From Halieaceae bacterium UBA4438 (lineage in GTDB: Bacteria; Pseudomonadota; Gammaproteobacteria; Pseudomonadales; Halieaceae): a stretch of DNA of 9,656 nt. Of the stretch, positions 1 through 7,846 are shown one piece after another (within the stretch, counting starts at the first letter, position 1; the number at the start of each line of letters is the position of its first letter). The stretch is from positions 990 to 10,645 of the forward strand of contig DGPO01000075.1 of NCBI GenBank assembly GCA_002390485.1, written 5' to 3'. The notes below the pieces were generated by a model that saw nothing but the letters and a program-made list of their open reading frames with translations, did no database searches and had not been told where the DNA came from. The translations under genes were made by a program, and so were the position numbers.

Positions 1-882
1 TCGATTGGTGGATTTGTCTCTGTCATCAGAACAGATGCCATACAGGGCGTACTGATGCTCCTTGGGGCGATGACAATTTTTTACTTTGTGACCCGCGCCG
101 CAGGGGGTATCAGCGCAGTCGGTCAACTCATGGAACGACCCAGCAAGCAGCATCTATTCGACCTCAACGGGGCTGTACCCTTCGCGGTTCTTCTCGGCGT
201 TTCATTGTCAGGCGCGCTTAAGCTGATCGTCGATCCTCGCCAGCTTTCGCGCTTTTACGGACTCAAGAATGACGCAGAAGTCAGGCGAGGTAAGTGGATT
301 GCCGTCGTTGGACTGACGATTATTCTCGGCTGCATGTTCCCGATTGGACTCTATGCGCATCTTTTACTCGACAATGTGTCAGACACCGACCTCATCGTTC
401 CTACGCTGGTAAACGACGCAGCCATTTTCCCTTTTTGGGTGACTGACCTCTTAATCGTTTCAATCGTATCCGCCGCCATGTCTTCGATGGACAGCGTTTT
501 ATTAGTCGCGTCCTCGACCCTCTACAAAAATATTATTGCGCCATTTAGAGTCGTAAAAAATGAGGTCACCTCGTCGCGTCTTGCCGTCGTGGGCTTCGCC
601 TGTGCCGCCGCACTGATGGCCTTGAATCCGCCGGGAGACATTGTCGGAATCACTATCTTTTCGGGGAGCCTCTACGCGATCTGTTTTTTCCCACCGGTGG
701 TGTTTGGACTTTATGGCCGGGTCGCCTCACCGAGTGCCACCCTCCTGGCTATGCTTTTCGGGATGACTGTTCTCATAGGCTGGATAAGCCTTGGGCTGAG
801 CAGTCAACTGCACGAGGTCTTTCCCGCACTGTTAACCTCTTGCGCCATTTACTGGCTGAATTCAAATCGGCAGCCCCTCTGA
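1..882 (+). CDS. Sodium:solute symporter (SSS family), C-terminal part; 5' end outside window
   Basis: This is a partial membrane transporter. The frame is open from base 1, and the Met codon at 55 is internal, because the 18 codons before it read GGFVSVIRTDAIQG, a conserved SSS-family loop. About 293 residues are visible. Several hydrophobic membrane segments can be seen. The signature AAMSSMDSVLLVASSTLYKN near the middle contains the Ser-Ser pair that in PutP-like members contributes to the second sodium site. DPRQLSRFYG and PIGLYAHLLL also resemble the proline/pantothenate branch of the family (PutP/PanF). The protein should couple inward sodium flow to uptake of a small organic solute across the inner membrane. 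The substrate cannot be read from the sequence. The gene ends 72 bases before selA on the same strand, but nothing links it functionally to selenocysteine synthesis. The family call is firm; the substrate is unknown. Confidence 0.9.
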   Translation, partial: SIGGFVSVIRTDAIQGVLMLLGAMTIFYFVTRAAGGISAVGQLMERPSKQHLFDLNGAVPFAVLLGVSLSGALKLIVDPRQLSRFYGLKNDAEVRRGKWIAVVGLTIILGCMFPIGLYAHLLLDNVSDTDLIVPTLVNDAAIFPFWVTDLLIVSIVSAAMSSMDSVLLVASSTLYKNIIAPFRVVKNEVTSSRLAVVGFACAAALMALNPPGDIVGITIFSGSLYAICFFPPVVFGLYGRVASPSATLLAMLFGMTVLIGWISLGLSSQLHEVFPALLTSCAIYWLNSNRQPL

Positions 883-897
883 CACAATCTTAAGTCA

Positions 898-926
898 CTG
901 CACCGTCCTTAATCTCGCGCTACACT
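898..926 (+). promoter_or_regulatory. Weak sigma70-type promoter candidate for the sel cassette
   Basis: TACACT at 921-926 matches four of six bases of the -10 consensus. A poor -35 (CTGCAC, 898-903, three of six) lies 17 bases upstream. The -10 ends 28 bases before the selA start. This is the only plausible promoter I found in the 72-base gap between the symporter gene and selA. No convincing terminator follows the symporter, so read-through from upstream is equally possible. Confidence 0.3.
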
Positions 927-954
927 GACGTCGGTAAACGGCGACTGGGTCTGC

Positions 955-2355
955 GTGAATAACAACCTCCAACAACAGTTAAGAGATCTTCCATCGGTGA
1001 GTGCACTCCTTGATGAGCTGACGGCTGAAGTCCTCCAGTGGGGACATACGGCGGTTACTGCCGCCGCACGCGCGGAACTTAGCCGGGTGCGCACAGCGCT
1101 GCAATCGCAAAAGCAGGCTCATGTTTCACCCGAGTCCATTGCACTGTCCATTAGAGATCAACTGACTCAAACAGCGACACCGTCTTTAATCTCTGTTTTC
1201 AATCTCACCGGTGTCGTTCTGCACAGCAACCTCGGGCGGGCGCAATTGGCTGAGGCCGCACTCCAGGCAATCACGGCGGTCGCAAGCCATGCGAGCAATT
1301 TAGAATACGATCTTGAGGCGGGCGCGCGAGGCGACCGAGATCACCACATCGAGGCAGTTATTTGCGCGCTCACCGGCGCACAAGCCGCGACGGTCGTTAA
1401 TAACAATGCAGCCGCTGTGCTGCTCGTCCTCAACACGCTTGCGCTTGGTAAAAAGGTGCCCGTATCTCGCGGTGAACTGGTTGAAATTGGCGGTTCGTTT
1501 CGAGTTCCCGACATTATGAACCGTTCAGGATCCTCGCTCGTCGAGGTGGGCACGACCAACCGCACCCATTTGAAGGACTACGCGGAGGCCATTGACGATC
1601 AGACCGCCCTTCTCATGCGCGTGCACACCAGTAACTACAGAATCGAAGGCTTCACTAATATTGTGTCGGAGCGCGCTTTGGCAGCGCTTGCCAAAGAGCA
1701 CGATATTCCGTTTGTTGTCGACATGGGTTGCGGTAACTTGATCGATCTTAAGGCTTACGGCCTACCGCACGAACCGACTGTTCAGCAAACTTTAAGTCAC
1801 GGTGCAGACTTGGCGCTCTTTAGTGCTGACAAGCTACTCGGTGGTCCTCAAGCAGGGCTGATTGTGGGCCGCTCTGACTTGATCCAGAGCATTAAACGCA
1901 ACCCATTAAAGCGTGCTCTACGCTGTGACAAAATGACGCTGGCGGCCTTGGAGGCCACCCTGCGGCTCTATCAGAACCCAGAGGAACTCACAAAAACACT
2001 CCCTACACTGAGACTGCTCACGCGCACCCAGAACGACGTTCGCGAGCAAGCTCTGCGGCTTTTAGGGCCTGTCGCCGAAGCCCTTGGCAAACATTATCGG
2101 GTCGCTATTGATGACGTTAATAGTCAAATTGGCAGTGGCTCGTTGCCCGTAGAAGTAATTCCCAGTGCAGCGCTGAGTATCCGCTGTGAAAACGGCGCAG
2201 ACGCACCACTGCGCAGTCTGTTCGAGCAGCTACGAACACTGCCCAGACCGGTGATAGGACGGCTTAGCAATGGCGCGCTACTGCTCGACTTGCGCTGTCT
2301 TGAACCTACCGATGAGGACCAGTTCCTTGAGCAAATTGTTGAGCTGTCACCTTGA
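955..2355 (+). CDS. selA: L-seryl-tRNA(Sec) selenium transferase SelA
   Basis: SelA is a cytoplasmic PLP enzyme that converts Ser-tRNA(Sec) to selenocysteinyl-tRNA(Sec) using selenophosphate. The 466 residues match the usual length (E. coli about 463). Visible family blocks are VFNLTGVVLHSNLGRA (about 81-96), VNNNAAAVLL (148-157), SRGELVEIGGSFR (171-183), EVGTTNRTH (197-205), HTSNYRIEGF (224-233) and FSADKLLGGPQAG. In the last block Lys293 is the expected Schiff-base lysine for PLP. Downstream, PLKRALRCDKMTLAALEATL and GSGSLPVE are also typical. The GTG start at 955 gives an N-terminus of normal length for the RNA-binding region. There is no strong Shine-Dalgarno before it, so the exact start is slightly uncertain. 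The stop codon overlaps the selB start and selC follows selB, so the three genes form a dedicated selenocysteine cassette. I see no damage to the gene. Confidence 0.97.
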   Translation: MNNNLQQQLRDLPSVSALLDELTAEVLQWGHTAVTAAARAELSRVRTALQSQKQAHVSPESIALSIRDQLTQTATPSLISVFNLTGVVLHSNLGRAQLAEAALQAITAVASHASNLEYDLEAGARGDRDHHIEAVICALTGAQAATVVNNNAAAVLLVLNTLALGKKVPVSRGELVEIGGSFRVPDIMNRSGSSLVEVGTTNRTHLKDYAEAIDDQTALLMRVHTSNYRIEGFTNIVSERALAALAKEHDIPFVVDMGCGNLIDLKAYGLPHEPTVQQTLSHGADLALFSADKLLGGPQAGLIVGRSDLIQSIKRNPLKRALRCDKMTLAALEATLRLYQNPEELTKTLPTLRLLTRTQNDVREQALRLLGPVAEALGKHYRVAIDDVNSQIGSGSLPVEVIPSAALSIRCENGADAPLRSLFEQLRTLPRPVIGRLSNGALLLDLRCLEPTDEDQFLEQIVELSP

Positions 2356-4265
2356 TCATTGCCACAGCAGGTCACGTCGATCACGGCAAAACCTCACTGG
2401 TCAAAGCGCTGACCGGCGTCGATACCGATACGCTTGCTGAGGAGAAAACGCGCGGTCTTTCTATTAATCTGGGCTACGCGTACGTGCCATCGGACCATCA
2501 AGAGACCCTCGGGTTCATTGACGTACCGGGCCACCAGCGTTTTATCAATAATATGATTGCAGGCGTATCAGGCATTGACCGCGCCCTACTGGTCGTTGCC
2601 GCTGATGACGGTCCGATGCCACAAACGCTCGAGCACCTTGACGTACTTGCTTTGCTTGGTCTCAGTCAGCTCGATCTTGTCATCACGAAAGTAGATCGTT
2701 GTGAAGAGGCGCGAGCAGAACAGGTCGCTGAGCAGACTCAGGCGCTGGTGACTCAGCGTCTGGGTACTCGCGCCGACGTCTTTTATGTGTCGAGTGTGAC
2801 CGGCGATGGGATTGAAGCACTGCGACAACACCTCAAAAAGGCGGTACCGCGTCGACACACGGGTGGCGATCAGCAAGGATTTCGTCTGTCGATTGACCGT
2901 CGCTTTCACGTGAAAGGTGCCGGTATTGTCGTGACTGGAACTGCGAGTGCGGGTCAGGTAGCGCTCGGAGAAACGTTAACCCTGCTGCCCCAAGGCGCAC
3001 AGGTCCGCGTGCGAGACTTGCGTGCTAACGATCAAGTCACTGATCGTGCCCAAACCGGACAACGCGTTGCGCTTTGTGTGACAGGCAAGGTGCAGCTTGA
3101 AGACATTGAGCGGGGTCACTGCCTGACAGACCCAACCTTGGCGTGTCCTTCACAGCGTGTCGATGCCGAGGTGTCTATTTTGGCCCACTCGCCAAATGGT
3201 CTCAAACATCTAACGCCCGTTAAGGTCTATATTGGCGCACAACGCCTCAGTGCCCGAATAGCGCTCATTGACCATGCAGGGAGCACACTTCAGCCGGGGG
3301 ACCAAAGCCTTGTGCAGCTGATCTTCGACAGCTCGGTAAGCACTTTCACGGGCGAGCGCTTTCTGATCAGAGATGACTCGGAATCAATTAACCTGGGCGG
3401 AGGCCGAGTGCTCGACCCGTGGGGCCCCAAGTACGGAAAGTCCAAGTCTGGGCGAGTTCAGTGGCTCAGTGCATTGAAGGCTGAGAACGCAGAAGAGGCG
3501 CTTCAGCGCCTTGTACTCGAGCGTCCGTGTGTGGATTGGCGTTACCTCGCAAGGTGTTACAACCAAAAACCAGACGCCCCCCTGCCCACTCTTCCAAAAG
3601 GGGTCATCAGTTTTACAAAGGATGGGGCCACCTGGGTGGCCACAGCGACGTCACTCGCAAACACGCGTAACGTCATTCTTAATGCGGTCGAACAAGACCG
3701 GAACACCCAAGTCGAGGCGCATGGCTTAGCCAAACCACAGCTCGTTTTACAAGCCGCTCGCAAGACCCATGTGGCGATCGTGGGAGCCGTGCTAGAGGTT
3801 CTGTTAAAAGACGGAACGCTCGTGCTCGCAGACGGTCGCATCGTCTCTGCCCAGTCAATCAACAGATCCGATCCAACGATTGCACACTGGCTAGCAATGC
3901 GCGATGAGCTTAAAATTGCGCGGTTAGACGTACCGGTTCTCTCAGACCTACGGTCGCGAATCGGCTTAACTGAACTTGAGCTCAAGATTGCAATCAAGCA
4001 CGGGATGTCTAACGCAGAACTTCACCGAATTAACGCGACGCGGTACGCCATGGCTGACACGCTACGGCACATTGCAACCGGCATTATTGTTCTCGCAGGC
4101 GATCGTCCGTTCACCGTTGTCGAGGTCAAAGAGCACTTTGCCATTGGCCGAAAATTAACCATTGAGTTACTCGAGTTTTTTGACAGTATTAACGTCACCC
4201 AACGCAACGGAAACGCTCGGGTTATTTCCAACGCAAAGGTAATCAAGCAGCGGTTTGGTGATTAA
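2352..4265 (+). CDS. selB: Selenocysteine-specific elongation factor SelB
   Basis: SelB is a GTPase that carries Sec-tRNA(Sec) to the ribosome and binds the SECIS hairpin downstream of the UGA codon. The 637-residue protein is slightly longer than E. coli SelB (about 614). GTPase motifs are present: G1 AGHVDHGKT (6-14), G2 TRGLSI (33-38), G3 DVPGH (57-61), G4 TKVD (112-115) and a G5-like VSS (146-148). Domains 2-3 follow (RLSIDRRFHVKGAGIVVTGT). The C-terminal third has the winged-helix SECIS-binding region, ending in the family block with IGRKLTIELLEFFD. The TTG start at 2352 is chosen because MIIATAGHVDHGKT begins exactly there, as in E. coli. It overlaps the selA stop by four bases (TTGA), implying translational coupling. 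No clear Shine-Dalgarno is seen. The stop lies 7 bases before selC. The gene appears intact. Confidence 0.97.
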   Translation: MIIATAGHVDHGKTSLVKALTGVDTDTLAEEKTRGLSINLGYAYVPSDHQETLGFIDVPGHQRFINNMIAGVSGIDRALLVVAADDGPMPQTLEHLDVLALLGLSQLDLVITKVDRCEEARAEQVAEQTQALVTQRLGTRADVFYVSSVTGDGIEALRQHLKKAVPRRHTGGDQQGFRLSIDRRFHVKGAGIVVTGTASAGQVALGETLTLLPQGAQVRVRDLRANDQVTDRAQTGQRVALCVTGKVQLEDIERGHCLTDPTLACPSQRVDAEVSILAHSPNGLKHLTPVKVYIGAQRLSARIALIDHAGSTLQPGDQSLVQLIFDSSVSTFTGERFLIRDDSESINLGGGRVLDPWGPKYGKSKSGRVQWLSALKAENAEEALQRLVLERPCVDWRYLARCYNQKPDAPLPTLPKGVISFTKDGATWVATATSLANTRNVILNAVEQDRNTQVEAHGLAKPQLVLQAARKTHVAIVGAVLEVLLKDGTLVLADGRIVSAQSINRSDPTIAHWLAMRDELKIARLDVPVLSDLRSRIGLTELELKIAIKHGMSNAELHRINATRYAMADTLRHIATGIIVLAGDRPFTVVEVKEHFAIGRKLTIELLEFFDSINVTQRNGNARVISNAKVIKQRFGD

Positions 4266-4272
4266 ATTTTTC

Positions 4273-4366
4273 GGAAGAGCGACGTCCCCGGTGGGGCGCC
4301 TGGCCTTCAAAACCAGTGAGGTGCTGACAAGGCGCCTGGTGGGTTCGACTCCTACCTCTTCCGCCA
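4273..4366 (+). tRNA. selC: Selenocysteine tRNA, tRNA-Sec(UCA)
   Basis: This UGA-decoding tRNA is charged with serine, converted by SelA and delivered by SelB. I folded it by hand. The acceptor stem GGAAGAG (4273-4279) pairs with CTCTTCC (4356-4362), followed by discriminator G4363 and an encoded CCA (4364-4366). The D stem has 6 pairs with a 4-base loop (4283-4298), a tRNA(Sec) hallmark. The anticodon loop is CTTCAAA (4305-4311) with anticodon TCA at 4307-4309. The long variable arm has 6 pairs (4319-4324 with 4332-4337). The T stem is GTGGG/CCTAC with loop TTCGACT (4344-4350). Two oddities stand out. The acceptor plus T branch is 7+5 (12) rather than the 8+5 (13) of E. coli tRNA(Sec). The closing pair of the anticodon stem is a C4304/A4312 mismatch. 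The identity is secure from the anticodon, the long D stem, the variable arm and the position next to selAB. Confidence 0.96.
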
Positions 4367-4425
4367 CGCTTCAGGTCTTAAGTGCTGGTGCTCGCACCTT
4401 ACTGAGAACGCCCTTACCAATGAGT

Positions 4426-4448
4426 GGCGCCCACTAAAACGGGGCGCC
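4426..4448. terminator. GC-rich hairpin between convergent selC and the propeller gene; possible bidirectional terminator
   Basis: GGCGCCC at 4426-4432 is perfectly complementary to GGGCGCC at 4442-4448, with a 9-base loop containing AAAA. It sits in the 95-base gap between selC and the end of the convergent gene, where transcription from both sides would need to stop. Neither side has a proper run of T, so it is not a textbook intrinsic terminator. A second, weaker hairpin (GGTG CTCG CACC) lies closer to selC. Confidence 0.35.
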
Positions 4449-4461
4449 TCAAGTGATTATG

Positions 4462-7400
4462 TTACTGGGGCATCGTCGGAATGCGCCCAGGAGTCCAAGG
4501 CGCACCGCTGCGCTCCATCGACGCCTCAAGCACAGTCGTTTCACTTGCTAGAGCGCCCAACTCACTCAGCGCCAGTGAGAACTCTTCAGTTGCAACTTGG
4601 TAAGAGTCACGAAAGTTCTGACCTACTGCCGATTGCGAATTCACCAAGGTGCCGTAGATCGATGAGACGCGCGAAGTGATCCCCATTGGCGCGGGCTCAT
4701 TGCGGCTACTGACCGTCCGATCACCATTGAAACGGACACCCAGGTCTGACAAGCGCGCCTCAAGTGACGTCACAGCCTCCCGATCCTGAGCAGTCATCGC
4801 GGGGGTAACGCTAATGGTCGCCCGAATATGCGCTAGGCGGTTTCGCAACTCACCCATTGCTTTTACGCTCCCGCGAACCGCGCGTTGAAGCGACGCAACC
4901 TCGAGCTGAAAGGTTTGTAACGCTTGGCGATCGGTCGTGATTTCGTCGCTTCCAGGCAGCGCCTTCACAGTAAACGATCGTGAAGCGCCGGTGTCTGTGA
5001 GGACGCCATCACGCTCAATGGCCAGTCGAGCACTGTACTTCCCAGGAAGCACCAAGGGTCCTACCGGGTCGCTCATCCAATAAGGCCGGCTTCCCCCTGA
5101 CGTGATACTCACGGGTTCGGGTGCAGGCAGGCGAAGATCCCACGCCGTTTGGTGAAGACCCGTACCCGACTTACCCGTCACTTGACGAATAAGTCTCCCC
5201 TGTGCGTCTCGAATCATCAAATACACCGCAGGCTTTAGTTCCCTGTCTTCAGCGCGTAGCGCATCCCATGACGGGTATGGCGTATCGCCGCCCTCTGAGG
5301 CAATGACCTGCTCTGCTTTACGCCGTATCTCCTTACGTGACTCCAGACCGTCGCGGACGAAATACCTCAGCACAGCGCCAAAATCGGGATTTGGTGCAGT
5401 GAAAAAGGCGTTACCGATCGACCCCTTCTCAGAGCCGCCCCAACGATCTCCCTCTACGAAGAGCCAGGGATCGCGAGGCGCAAATAAGTGAAATTCCTCC
5501 AGTGAACTGGCGTCGGTTCGCAGTGGCGTGTAGTCATCGACCACATAAATACCGCGCCCAAAAGTCCCGACGACCAGATCGTTTTCACGCCGCTGAATTT
5601 CAATGTCTCTCACCGATATGGTGGGCAGATTACGCTTCATCTGACTCCACGTCTTACCCCCATTTTGAGTCACGAACACGCCGTCTTCAGTGCCCAAGAA
5701 TAGTAAGTTGGGATCGACGTGATCTTCGGCAATCGTGTGCGCAAAACCCCGCACCGGCAAATTACCCACAATTGATTTCCAGGTCCGACCTTTGTTGGTC
5801 GACTTCAACACGTAGGGCTTCTGATCACCGCGCTTGTGATTCTCCATTACCGCGTACACGGTATTTTCGTCATGCAGTGAGGCCTGAACGTCGTCAACGT
5901 ACGTCATGTCTGGCACGCCAGAAAATTTCGTCGTTCGCGTCCAAGTCTCGCCCCCATCCTCGGTGATATTGATTACCCCATCATCAGTCCCAACGTAAAT
6001 GAGGCCCTCCTGGAGCTCACTCTCACTAATCATGATCGCGCTGCCAAACATCGACGTTGAGTCGTTTTTGGCAATGGAATCGACGCCCCAGACGCGACCC
6101 ATAACCTCGAGCGTGTTGCGATCGATCTGACGCGTTAAGTCAGGGCTCACCTTGCGCCAACTGTCGCCGCGATCGTCCGACCGGAACAAATACTCTGCGG
6201 CGTAGTACAGCCGCTTGGAGTCATGTGGACTCACCAGTAGTGGCGTATTCCAATTCCATTTGTACTTGTTCTCGCCTTTTTCGGGATGCGGGACGATATA
6301 CACTCGCTCCTGTGTGCTGCGGTCGTAGCGCGCTAGCCCACCGTACTGGTATTGCGCGTAGACAATGTTTGGATCTTCCGGGTCAAACTGGGGCTCGTAG
6401 CCATCGCCGCCTAAGACCACATTCCAGTCGGAGTTCGTAATGCCGTGCACGTTGGTCGTGCGCGAGGGACCGCAAAGGGTATTGTTGTCCTGAGTGCCAC
6501 CACAGACGTTGTAAAACGGTTCAACGTAATCGGGTTGTATGCGGTAAAACTGGGTGATGGACAGATTGCGAAGGTGGCGCCAGGTGGTGCCACGATCCCA
6601 ACTTTCGTAAATACCACCGTCACCACCAATGTAGAGGTGCTGCGTATTATTGGGATCAATCCACAGCGCGTGGTCGTCGACATGTCGCCACTGACTTGAA
6701 AGCGCGGTGAACGATTTACCACCATCCTCCGACTTCATCGTAAACGTATTCAGTGCATAGAGCCGGTCTGAGTTTTTCGGATCAACAATGATTTCATTGT
6801 AATACTGTGGACTGGAGGTCATGTATGACGACCGCTTTTCCCACGTTCCACCAAAATCAGTCGATCGGTAAACCCCTTGCTCATCATCATTCGCTTCAAT
6901 GATGGCGTACAACATGTCAGGGTCGCTCGCAGCGCCAGCAAGACCAATTCGTCCCATGTCGTCAGACGGAAGGCCTGCTTTGACCTCCGACCAAGATTCG
7001 CCTCTGTCAGTCGATTTATAGATACCGCTTCCAGGACCACCATTGATGAGCACCCAAACGTGCCGGCGCCGCTGGTAACTTGAGGCCACGATGACGTTAG
7101 GGTTGCGCGGATCAACAACGAATTCATTAACACCCGTATGCTCGTCAATATCGAGAATCAGATCCCATGTTGTGCCGCCATCAGTGCTTCTGTAGAGCCC
7201 CCGTTCGCCACCATCACTCCACAGCGGCCCCTGCGAGGCAACCAGCACCTCGTCGGAATCCTTCGGATTGATCCAGATTTGGCTGATGTGACCCGAGTCT
7301 TTGAGACCCATATTTTCCCAAGACTGACCGCCATTCACCGACTTATAAACACCGGTACCCGCCGCCACACTGCGCTGTGCATTGTTCTCGCCCGTACCCA

Positions 7401-7725
7401 CCCAAATCGTATCGCTGTCATTGGGGTCTAACTCGACAACACCGATAGCGTAGGCGTCTTCATTATCGAAAATCGGCTCCCACGTCGTACCGCCGTTAGT
7501 GGTTCTAAACACATTGCCCGACGAGATACCGGCAATAAATGTCTGATTACTCTCAGGGTAAAAGGCGAAGTCTGATATCCGCCCGGACATTAAGGCAGGC
7601 CCTATATGCCTCATGGGCAGGCCGGCGAGCGGATTGTTTTTTGCACCATCGTCCGCACTTGAGACAGGCGCAACAGTGGTTAAAACGAGTAAGCTTGCTG
7701 CAAATAAGCGTTGTACGAGCGTCAT
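4462..7725 (-). CDS. Exported Asp-box/BNR-repeat beta-propeller protein (VPS10/sortilin-like, 'glycosyl hydrolase' family in name)
   Basis: This is a 1087-residue secreted or periplasmic protein of unknown role. Residues 1-24 form a signal peptide (positive Arg6, hydrophobic LFAASLLVLTTVAP, likely cut after VSSA). Eleven Asp-box repeats of the form S/T-x-D/N-x-G-x-T/S-W/F lie near residues 74, 128, 179, 237, 287, 331, 374, 515, 587, 641 and 685, indicating one or two large beta-propellers. The block CGGTQDNNTLCGP (408-420) is typical of this family and carries the only two cysteines I see, a possible disulfide. Residues about 740-925 look like beta-sandwich linker (GLHQTAWDLRLP). Residues about 930-1060 are helical. 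Members are often named glycosyl hydrolase, but Asp-boxes are structural and I see no catalytic residues, so no enzyme activity should be assumed. The ATG at 7725 is supported by an AGGGGA ribosome site. The gene is convergent with selC and divergent from the nitroreductase gene. Confidence 0.9.
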   Translation of the reverse strand: MTLVQRLFAASLLVLTTVAPVSSADDGAKNNPLAGLPMRHIGPALMSGRISDFAFYPESNQTFIAGISSGNVFRTTNGGTTWEPIFDNEDAYAIGVVELDPNDSDTIWVGTGENNAQRSVAAGTGVYKSVNGGQSWENMGLKDSGHISQIWINPKDSDEVLVASQGPLWSDGGERGLYRSTDGGTTWDLILDIDEHTGVNEFVVDPRNPNVIVASSYQRRRHVWVLINGGPGSGIYKSTDRGESWSEVKAGLPSDDMGRIGLAGAASDPDMLYAIIEANDDEQGVYRSTDFGGTWEKRSSYMTSSPQYYNEIIVDPKNSDRLYALNTFTMKSEDGGKSFTALSSQWRHVDDHALWIDPNNTQHLYIGGDGGIYESWDRGTTWRHLRNLSITQFYRIQPDYVEPFYNVCGGTQDNNTLCGPSRTTNVHGITNSDWNVVLGGDGYEPQFDPEDPNIVYAQYQYGGLARYDRSTQERVYIVPHPEKGENKYKWNWNTPLLVSPHDSKRLYYAAEYLFRSDDRGDSWRKVSPDLTRQIDRNTLEVMGRVWGVDSIAKNDSTSMFGSAIMISESELQEGLIYVGTDDGVINITEDGGETWTRTTKFSGVPDMTYVDDVQASLHDENTVYAVMENHKRGDQKPYVLKSTNKGRTWKSIVGNLPVRGFAHTIAEDHVDPNLLFLGTEDGVFVTQNGGKTWSQMKRNLPTISVRDIEIQRRENDLVVGTFGRGIYVVDDYTPLRTDASSLEEFHLFAPRDPWLFVEGDRWGGSEKGSIGNAFFTAPNPDFGAVLRYFVRDGLESRKEIRRKAEQVIASEGGDTPYPSWDALRAEDRELKPAVYLMIRDAQGRLIRQVTGKSGTGLHQTAWDLRLPAPEPVSITSGGSRPYWMSDPVGPLVLPGKYSARLAIERDGVLTDTGASRSFTVKALPGSDEITTDRQALQTFQLEVASLQRAVRGSVKAMGELRNRLAHIRATISVTPAMTAQDREAVTSLEARLSDLGVRFNGDRTVSSRNEPAPMGITSRVSSIYGTLVNSQSAVGQNFRDSYQVATEEFSLALSELGALASETTVLEASMERSGAPWTPGRIPTMPQ

Positions 7726-7730
7726 AGCAT

Positions 7731-7736
7731 TCCCCT
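7731..7736 (-). promoter_or_regulatory. Ribosome binding site of the propeller gene
   Basis: Read on the minus strand, AGGGGA lies 5 bases before the ATG at 7723-7725. This supports that start over others, and the start also leaves a complete signal peptide. Confidence 0.65.
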
Positions 7737-7767
7737 ACTGAATTCATGGGCGACGGTGGCACAGAAC

Positions 7768-7790
7768 AATGAGAAAAAGAGGCTCTCATT
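7768..7790. repeat. Inverted repeat AATGAGA-N9-TCTCATT in the propeller gene leader
   Basis: Perfect 7-base arms (7768-7774 and 7784-7790) flank a 9-base spacer, about 40-65 bases upstream of the propeller gene ATG. It could be an operator or a leader hairpin; its function is not shown. Confidence 0.5.
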
Positions 7791-7846
7791 CGGTGTGCCC
7801 AACCTGTGCCCTCACTCTACAATAAAAGCGCCTTAATATTGAACGC

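Noticed and set aside
880..930. Read-through of the symporter TGA as selenocysteine
   Set aside because: The frame beyond the TGA closes at a TAA within about ten codons, shows no conserved sequence, and I saw no convincing SECIS-like hairpin directly after it.
1313..1565. Additional open frames on both strands inside selA, selB and the propeller gene
   Set aside because: They are out of frame with strongly conserved proteins, lack ribosome sites and resemble no family; they are by-products of codon bias.
4340..4460. selC as an integration site for a genomic island, as in enterobacteria
   Set aside because: No integrase gene follows, and I found no second copy of the tRNA 3' end that would mark the far end of an island. 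The flanking genes look like ordinary chromosomal genes.
7784..7800. Minus-strand run CCTCTTTTTCTC as an intrinsic terminator
   Set aside because: It lies upstream of the propeller gene on its own strand, with only a marginal stem before the T run and no gene whose transcript it would end.
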